A DNA stretch of 10,032 nt from Clostridiales bacterium (GTDB lineage: Bacteria; Bacillota; Clostridia; Oscillospirales; QAMX01). Position 1 is the stretch's first letter; each line of letters begins with the position of its first letter. The stretch spans positions 1-10,032 of the forward strand of contig JAAZBA010000046.1 of the NCBI GenBank assembly GCA_012514045.1, given 5' to 3'. Shown in pieces: positions 5,862-10,032 of the stretch. Below the pieces are notes generated by a model. That model ran no database searches, was not told where the DNA came from, and saw nothing but the letters and a program-made list of their open reading frames with translations. A program made the position numbers and the translations under genes.

Positions 5862-6992
5862 ATGAGCGTACCAAAGGTATACTTCACCGATTTCAGAACC
5901 GATATGTACGGTGAGAGCATCCCGCATAAGCTGAAAAGACTTGCAAAGACCGCCGGAATCGGCAATATAGATATGGATGGCAAGTTTGTCGCCATCAAGA
6001 TGCACTTCGGCGAGCTTGGAAACATCAGCTTCCTGCGCCCCAACTACGCCAAGGCGATTGTCGATCTCGTAAAGGAGATGGGAGGGTATCCCTTCCTCAC
6101 CGACTGCAATACCATGTACCCCGGTTCCAGGAAAAACGCCCTTGAGCATCTCTATTGCGCCTGGGAGAACGGTTTTACACCCTTAAGCGTTGGCTGTCCT
6201 GTTATAATCGGCGACGGACTTAAAGGCACGGACGATGTGGCGGTGCCTCTCGAGGGCTGCGAATACACAAAAGCCGCCCTTATCGGACGGGCGGTTATGG
6301 ACGCGGACATCGTTATAAGCCTTACACACTTCAAAGGTCACGAGTTGACCGGCTTCGGCGGCGCTGTAAAGAACCTCGGCATGGGCTGCGGCTCCAGAGC
6401 GGGCAAAAAAGACATGCACTCAGACGGCAAGCCTTTCATCCGTACCGACAAATGCCGGGGCTGCAAGCTCTGTATGAAGGAATGCGCCAACGGAGGGCTT
6501 GTGTTCGACGAGAAGTCGAAGAAGATGACGATAGATGAAGAATCCTGCGTAGGCTGCGGCAGATGCCTCGGATCATGTAACTTTGATGCTATCGCTTTTG
6601 CCCAGGATCAGGCCGTGTCGGTGCTCAACGCCAAGATGGCGGAGTACGCCAAGGCAGTGGTGACGGGAAGAGACTGCTTCCACCTGTCTCTTGTGGTGGA
6701 CGTGTCTCCTTACTGCGACTGTCACGGAGAAAACGACGCGCCCATCATCCCCGACGTGGGCATGTTCGCCTCCTTCGATCCCGTGGCGCTGGATCAGGCC
6801 TGCGCCGACGCCTGCCTTAAGTGCGAGCCCATCCGCAACAGCGTTTTGGGCGATAATATCCACTCGGAACACTTTGAAGATCACGACGACCATTTCAAAA
6901 ACACTTCTCCCGAATCCGAATGGGAGACCCAGCTCATCCACGGCGAAAAAATCAAATTAGGCTCAAGACAGTACGAGCTTGTGACAATGTAG
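5862..6992 (+). CDS. DUF362 protein with two 4Fe-4S ferredoxin-type clusters
   Basis: The 376-residue protein has an N-terminal DUF362 region (VYFTDFRT, KMHFGELGN, DCNTMYPGSR, SLTHFKGHELTGFGGAVKNLGMG) interrupted by a ferredoxin insert. The insert has two CxxCxxCxxxC motifs: Cys198/201/204/208 and Cys229/232/235/239. They could bind two 4Fe-4S clusters. The residue after the last Cys is Ala and Asn, not the usual Pro. The DUF362 region resumes after about 250 (SLVVDVSPYCDCHGENDAP, DVGMFASFDPVALDQACADAC). The tail is rich in His, Asp and Glu (HSEHFEDHDDHF). No signal peptide is seen, so it is probably cytoplasmic. An electron-transfer role is inferred; the substrate is unknown. AAGGAGA precedes the start and the gene follows the HD gene by 12 bases. 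Its stop codon abuts repeat element B. Confidence 0.88.
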   Translation: MSVPKVYFTDFRTDMYGESIPHKLKRLAKTAGIGNIDMDGKFVAIKMHFGELGNISFLRPNYAKAIVDLVKEMGGYPFLTDCNTMYPGSRKNALEHLYCAWENGFTPLSVGCPVIIGDGLKGTDDVAVPLEGCEYTKAALIGRAVMDADIVISLTHFKGHELTGFGGAVKNLGMGCGSRAGKKDMHSDGKPFIRTDKCRGCKLCMKECANGGLVFDEKSKKMTIDEESCVGCGRCLGSCNFDAIAFAQDQAVSVLNAKMAEYAKAVVTGRDCFHLSLVVDVSPYCDCHGENDAPIIPDVGMFASFDPVALDQACADACLKCEPIRNSVLGDNIHSEHFEDHDDHFKNTSPESEWETQLIHGEKIKLGSRQYELVTM

Positions 6993-7216
6993 AGACGGTG
7001 TATCCCCATTATTCTGCAGTGCAGACGCATTCATGCGTCACACCTCATCAGTCTTATGACGCGCCGCGCCGCGTTATGAGACAGCTTCCCCATCAAGGGG
7101 AAGCCTTGGAACGAACCTCTTTCTTTTAGCGTGTGCAAAAAATGATTAAAGCCTTATCTCCCTAAGACTACGCACTGCAAGCAGTGTTGGGGGATACCGC
7201 CCGCGGGCGGAGGGGA
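6991..7216. repeat. Intergenic structured repeat, copy B
   Basis: The left end TGTATCCCC followed by CTGCAGTGCAGAC matches the left ends of copies A and C loosely. The right module (7156-7195) is 37/40 identical, by eye, to 9275-9314 of copy C and contains GCACTGC-AA-GCAGTGT closed by ATCTCCC/GGGGGAT. Between them are further hairpins: GACGCAT/ATGCGTC (7024-7039), a CTTATGACGCG arm pairing with CGCGTTATGAG (7053-7080), GCTTCCCC/GGGGAAGC (7084-7104), then GGAACGAACC. A perfect 14-base palindrome, CCGCCCGCGGGCGG (7197-7210), and a GGAATCTCGT edge follow, paralleling the CCGGCC/GGCCGG hairpin and ATTTCGT edge of copy A. No protein is encoded. Confidence 0.72.
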
Positions 7217-7233
7217 ATCTCGTCACCTATACT

Positions 7234-7279
7234 TAAAAATTTACGGCATCCTGAGACAATTTGACTCAGGGTGCCGTAA
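7234..7279 (-). terminator. Strong intrinsic terminator of the kinase-isomerase unit
   Basis: TTACGGCATCCTGAG (7241-7255) pairs along 15 bases with 7265-7279 (one G-U pair), with a 9-base loop. Read on the minus strand the stem is followed by ATTTTTAAG, a proper T tract. It lies about 33 bases after the isomerase stop codon. Confidence 0.85.
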
Positions 7280-7287
7280 GCCGTTGA

Positions 7288-7309
7288 CCGCCCGGAAGAG
7301 CGGCTTTTT
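7288..7309 (+). terminator. Weak plus-strand terminator facing the convergent unit
   Basis: CCGC (7288-7291) pairs with GCGG (7300-7303), with an inner C-G pair closing a GGAA tetraloop across a C/A mismatch, followed by CTTTTT (7304-7309). The stem is short. It would stop plus-strand transcription from the DUF362 gene just before the end of the opposing isomerase gene. Confidence 0.45.
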
Positions 7310-7311
7310 CA

Positions 7312-8139
7312 TTATATTTCGAATGTATCTTTCAGGTATTTTCTGCTTATCTCCACCGCTTCCAGGGAGGTGCGGCCGATGGAGCGGTCCTGCTCTACGA
7401 CCACGTAGTCGGCGCCGGCATATTCAGACGCCTCGAGGATGGACTTGAAGTCCTGAAGTCCCATGCCAAGGGGCTGGAACACGAAATTGTTCTCCTCCCT
7501 TGAGGGCTTCTTTGTCTCAGCTCCGATGAGCTCATACATCGCGCCGGCGTTGAGCACGTCGCAGGTAAAGTCCTTGAGATGCACTACCGGGGAACGGCCT
7601 TTGTACTTTCTTATATAGGCGGCGGGATCGACTCCCGCGTACTTCACCCAGCATGTATCAACCTGCGTCTGCAGATACTCTGCAGGCACGCTTTCGTAAA
7701 GCCAGTCCAGCTTATATTTTCCCTCCACGATCTCAAACTCAAAATCGTGGTTGTGGTAGAGATATTGGATGCCGTTGTCCTTGAAGAGCTTGCCAACGGC
7801 GATAAAATCCTTTACGGTGTCCTCAAAAGCGTCGTTGCCTTTGTGTCTCTCCGCGGCCATCCAGGGCATGGCGAAAAAGTCGATGCCCAATGTCTTAAGG
7901 TAGGGGATCCAGTATTCCGGGTCCTCAAGCACGGGCTCGTAGGACTGGTGGACGGAGCATGCCTTGAGGCCGTATTTGTCGAGAAGCGCTCTCATATCCT
8001 CCGCAGTAAGACCGAAGTAGCCGGCGAACTCCACGTACTCATAGCCCATGTCCGCCACGGCTTTTAATGTGCCCTCAATGTTCTTTTCCATGAAATCACG
8101 GACAGAATAGAGCTGAAGGACGACTTTGAATTTTTTCAT
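7312..8139 (-). CDS. TIM-barrel sugar phosphate isomerase/epimerase-like protein (IolE/xylose isomerase-like family)
   Basis: The 275-residue protein has features of the xylose isomerase-like TIM barrel (AP endonuclease 2 superfamily): QLYSVRD near the N-terminus (9-15), YVEFAGYFG with Glu37, His64 (SVHQSYE), YHNHDFEFE (128-136), VDTCWV with Asp161, VHLKDF with His187 and Asp190, and VVEQD with Glu249. Members use a divalent metal to isomerise or epimerise sugars and polyols. The exact substrate is not readable; inositol- or keto-sugar-type reactions are plausible. AAAGGAGAA of its ribosome site lies inside the last codons of the upstream kinase gene, whose stop is four bases before this ATG, so the two are translationally coupled. 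A strong terminator follows. Many relatives are annotated only as sugar phosphate isomerase/epimerase. Confidence 0.87.
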   Translation of the reverse strand: MKKFKVVLQLYSVRDFMEKNIEGTLKAVADMGYEYVEFAGYFGLTAEDMRALLDKYGLKACSVHQSYEPVLEDPEYWIPYLKTLGIDFFAMPWMAAERHKGNDAFEDTVKDFIAVGKLFKDNGIQYLYHNHDFEFEIVEGKYKLDWLYESVPAEYLQTQVDTCWVKYAGVDPAAYIRKYKGRSPVVHLKDFTCDVLNAGAMYELIGAETKKPSREENNFVFQPLGMGLQDFKSILEASEYAGADYVVVEQDRSIGRTSLEAVEISRKYLKDTFEI

Positions 8140-8143
8140 TAGA

Positions 8144-9112
8144 TCATTCTCCTTTTATTTTATTATAGAGGGCGATTACTTCGTCCTTTTCCCCCATCGC
8201 GGGGATGCCGCCTCTGCCGAGGATGCACTTCCCGGCGCATGCGTTGCCAAGCAGCGCAAAATCGGACGCTTCGTCAAGGGTGAGCTCATCAATCGTCTTG
8301 CCGGAGGCGAGGAAGCCGTACATGAAGCCTCCCATATAGGCGTCTCCCGCGCCGGTGGTGTCGACGATCTTGTCTAAAACAGCCCCGGGAACATGTCTCT
8401 GCTCTCCTCTCAGGCTTACAAGGGCGCCCTTTGCGCCCAAGGTTACGGACACGCAGTCAACTCCGAGATCGTTTAGGATTTTCCCCGCCTCGCGGATATC
8501 ATCGGTGCCTGTAAGCAGAACGCATTCCTCGTCGGAGAGCTTCATGGCGTCGGCGTAGGGCAGCACGCTCTTCATATAGCGGCATGCCTCGTCTTTGCTG
8601 CGCCAGAGGGAGGCTCTGTAATTGGGGTCGTAGGAAATGACCGCTCCAGCCTCTTTCGCGATCTCAAGGGCGCGGTAGGTGGCGCTCCTTGCGGGCTCGT
8701 CCGTAAGGGAAAGGGAGCCCACATGGAAAATCTTCGCCGATTTGATAACCTCCTCGGGAAGCTCGGAGGAATCGAGGCAGGTGTCAGCCCCCGGCTTTCT
8801 GGCGAAGGAAAACTCCCTCTCTCCATCGGGAGAAAGAGCCACGAAGGCCAGGGTAGTGAACACGTCCGAGGTGATGATCATATGCTCGGTGGAGATGCCC
8901 ACCTCATCAAGGGTAGCTTTGAGGAATCTGCCGTGCATGTCGTCTCCCACCTTTCCGATGAAAGCGGTTTTCGCTCCCAGCTTCGCGGCGGCACAGAGCA
9001 TGTTGCAAACCGCCCCGCCGGCGTTTCGCTCGAACAGATTCATTCCGGCGGAGGACAGCCCCGCTTCGGTGAAATCGATAAGCAGCTCTCCAAGCGCAAT
9101 AATGTCGTACAT
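8144..9112 (-). CDS. PfkB family carbohydrate kinase, fructokinase-like
   Basis: The 322-residue ribokinase-fold enzyme transfers phosphate from ATP to a sugar. It shows GELLIDF (8-14), the substrate-side GGAVCNML (32-39), LGAKTAFIGKVGDDMHG (around 46-60), and the C-terminal PfkB signature DTTGAGDAYMGGF with catalytic base Asp257. This is closest in style to fructokinases, but ribose, 2-keto-gluconate or other sugars cannot be excluded. The start at 9112 is chosen because AGGAGA (9124-9119) lies six bases upstream and MYDIIALGELLIDF is the normal N-terminus; an in-frame ATG at 9160 would add 16 unrelated residues from the repeat-flanking region. It forms an operon with the isomerase-like gene downstream. 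No confident promoter was found between it and repeat element C. Confidence 0.92.
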   Translation of the reverse strand: MYDIIALGELLIDFTEAGLSSAGMNLFERNAGGAVCNMLCAAAKLGAKTAFIGKVGDDMHGRFLKATLDEVGISTEHMIITSDVFTTLAFVALSPDGEREFSFARKPGADTCLDSSELPEEVIKSAKIFHVGSLSLTDEPARSATYRALEIAKEAGAVISYDPNYRASLWRSKDEACRYMKSVLPYADAMKLSDEECVLLTGTDDIREAGKILNDLGVDCVSVTLGAKGALVSLRGEQRHVPGAVLDKIVDTTGAGDAYMGGFMYGFLASGKTIDELTLDEASDFALLGNACAGKCILGRGGIPAMGEKDEVIALYNKIKGE

Positions 9113-9140
9113 AATGATTCTCCTGTGTAGAGGTATTTGA

Positions 9141-9319
9141 TGACGGGTGATATCCCCCAATATGCTGCAGCGCAGACCTAAGAAGACTGTGGTGTCGGTA
9201 GCCTTTTCTTTCTCCCCCTCGACGCTTGAAGCTTTGCTTTATGCGTCAAGACAAGAGGGGAAGGAACGGATCCTATCCCCCTAAGTCTACGCACTGCAAG
9301 CAGTGCTGGGGGATTTCGT
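9141..9319. repeat. Intergenic structured repeat, copy C
   Basis: This copy shows both end modules clearly. The left one (9151-9200) matches copy A at 41/50 positions and the right one (9275-9314) matches copy B at 37/40. The reverse complement of the left module resembles the right module (TGCAG...TTGGGGGATA against TGCAA...CTGGGGGATT), so the ends are imperfect inverted repeats about 35 bases long. The right module folds as ATCCCCC (9275-9281) with GGGGGAT (9308-9314) enclosing a perfect GCACTGC-AA-GCAGTGC hairpin. The interior holds GACGC/GCGTC with a nested AAGC/GCTT hairpin near 9221-9247 and GGAAGGAACGG. It ends ATTTCGT as in copy A. It is not coding. Confidence 0.75.
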
Positions 9320-9343
9320 GCCTTTTAGTACATTACCATATCA

Positions 9344-9382
9344 GAAAAAGCCCACAGGACGGCATATGTATGCCGCCCTGTG
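9344..9382 (-). terminator. Strong intrinsic terminator of the transketolase gene
   Basis: Read on the minus strand, CACAGGGCGGCAT pairs with ATGCCGTCCTGTG (stem about 13 pairs, one G-U, loop ACAT) and is followed by GGCTTTTTC. It starts 12 bases after the transketolase stop codon and separates that gene from the kinase-isomerase unit. Confidence 0.9.
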
Positions 9383-9394
9383 ATGTTGTTTTCG

Positions 9395-10032
9395 TTACTT
9401 TCTGGCGATGGCTTTCTTTGCGGCGGCGGCGATGGCTTCGGCTGTGAGGTTGAAATGCTCACGAAGCCAGGCCTCTGTGCCGACCTCGCCGAATTCGTCG
9501 TTGATGCCCACTCTCTCAAGAGGCTTGGGGCATACGGAGACAAGAACCTCCGCTACGGCGGAACCGAGACCGCCGATGATGTTGTGGTTTTCGCATGTTA
9601 CGAGAGCGCCTGTCTCGTTTGCGGCGGCGGCGATGATCTCCTCATCGATGGGCTTCCATGTGAAGATATTGATGACTCTGGCGTCGATGTCCTCGTTCGC
9701 GAGAGCGGCGGCAGCCTTGAGAGCCTCGGCTACCATGATGCCGGAGGCGATGATCGTAACGTCCTTACCGGGACGGAGAAGGACGCCTTTGCCGATTTCG
9801 AATTCGCTGCCGGGTTCGTAAACGCCTGTGGCAAGCTTTCTCATGAGACGGATATAGTGTACGCCGTATATGCTCGGGAGCTGACGTACGATGCTTGCGA
9901 GCTGTACGCCGTCAGCCGGCTCAACAAGGGTAATCTCCGGAATGCAGCGCAGAATACCCATGTCCTCAAAGGGCATATGGGTGCCGCCGTTGTAGGCGGC
10001 CGTTACGCCGGGGTCGGAGCCGATTATTTTGA
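9395..10032 (-). CDS. Transketolase, C-terminal part (partial; probably the C-terminal subunit of a split enzyme)
   Basis: The frame enters at the right edge (last base 10032, first full codon ends at 10030) and stops at 9395-9397, giving the last 211 residues. It begins KIIGSDPGVTAAYNGGTHMPFEDMGILR, cited here in parts: GSDPGVTAAYNGG and THMPFEDMG, both typical of the pyrimidine-binding domain of transketolase. The C-terminal transketolase domain follows: VTIIASGIMVAEALKAA, ARVINIFTWKPID, and LVTCENHNIIGGLGSAVAE. Transketolase uses thiamine diphosphate to move two-carbon units in the pentose phosphate pathway. The LTAEAIAAAAKKAIARK ending resembles split transketolases of Firmicutes, in which this subunit is about 310 residues; a single-chain enzyme cannot be excluded because the N-terminal part is outside. 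The ATG at 9976 is internal, not the start. A strong terminator follows. Confidence 0.92.
   Translation of the reverse strand, partial: KIIGSDPGVTAAYNGGTHMPFEDMGILRCIPEITLVEPADGVQLASIVRQLPSIYGVHYIRLMRKLATGVYEPGSEFEIGKGVLLRPGKDVTIIASGIMVAEALKAAAALANEDIDARVINIFTWKPIDEEIIAAAANETGALVTCENHNIIGGLGSAVAEVLVSVCPKPLERVGINDEFGEVGTEAWLREHFNLTAEAIAAAAKKAIARK

Noticed and set aside
7141..7216. tRNA-like or small RNA gene in the cluster of hairpins of copy B
   Set aside because: No cloverleaf with T-loop and anticodon features can be drawn; the hairpins are shared with copies A and C and fit the repeat family.
8679..9140. Plus-strand frames opposite the PfkB kinase (8679-9140, 8723-9130)
   Set aside because: The minus-strand kinase has all family motifs; these are antisense shadows.
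9113..9160. Extended kinase start at 9160
   Set aside because: The 16 extra residues come from repeat-flanking DNA and the ribosome site fits the ATG at 9112.
2446..9319. CRISPR array or direct-repeat array
   Set aside because: The three repeats are kilobases apart, have internal inverted symmetry and no regular spacers.
9226..9447. Plus-strand frame across repeat C and the transketolase terminator
   Set aside because: It crosses a structured repeat and an intrinsic terminator and has no recognisable content.

Overview
The window looks like chromosomal DNA from a low-GC-clade but GC-balanced member of the Firmicutes, probably a gut-type Clostridia (Oscillospiraceae-like). The basis is the ylxM-ffh-rpsP-khpA block, strong AGGAGG-type ribosome binding sites, sigma-A promoters of TTGACA/TATAAT type, a transketolase C-terminal half that resembles split clostridial enzymes, and a PurF-like protein beginning MGGLFG. 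This assignment is inferred from gene content; no phylogeny was run. No phage, CRISPR, tRNA or rRNA signal was seen.

Layout. Positions 1-471 (minus) hold the N-terminal part of a PurF-like class II amidotransferase-fold protein. A short divergent promoter region separates it from a full-length two-domain NAD+ synthetase (579-2447, plus). After a 370-base gap carrying repeat element A and a consensus promoter, the protein-targeting/ribosome block follows on the plus strand: ylxM, ffh, rpsP, khpA. A weak terminator and then a two-gene unit follow: an HD-domain protein and a DUF362 protein with two ferredoxin-type cysteine clusters. Repeat element B and a long inverted repeat that ends the opposing unit fill 6993-7311. 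The rest is on the minus strand: the end of a transketolase C-terminal half (9395-10032, runs off the window) with its own terminator, then repeat element C, then a PfkB-type sugar kinase (8144-9112) translationally linked to a TIM-barrel sugar isomerase/epimerase-like protein (7312-8139).

Main points of interest. First, the two divergent genes at the left both belong to families that normally carry a glutamine-hydrolysing domain, and both have glycine where the cysteine nucleophile should be: Gly2 in the PurF-like protein and Gly162 in NadE. The NAD synthetase core of NadE looks intact, so it is probably ammonia-dependent. Second, three related intergenic elements of about 150-220 bases (A, B, C), with inverted-repeat ends and nested hairpins, sit in the three largest gaps; they look like a small non-autonomous (MITE-like) or structured-repeat family. 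Third, khpA has a perfect Shine-Dalgarno sequence 31 bases too far upstream, with a five-codon TTG mini-ORF and a hairpin in between. Fourth, the usual rimM-trmD-rplS continuation after khpA is absent and is replaced by the HD/DUF362 pair.

Most of the remaining content is ordinary housekeeping and sugar metabolism. I found no clear sign of a defence system or other large novel system.
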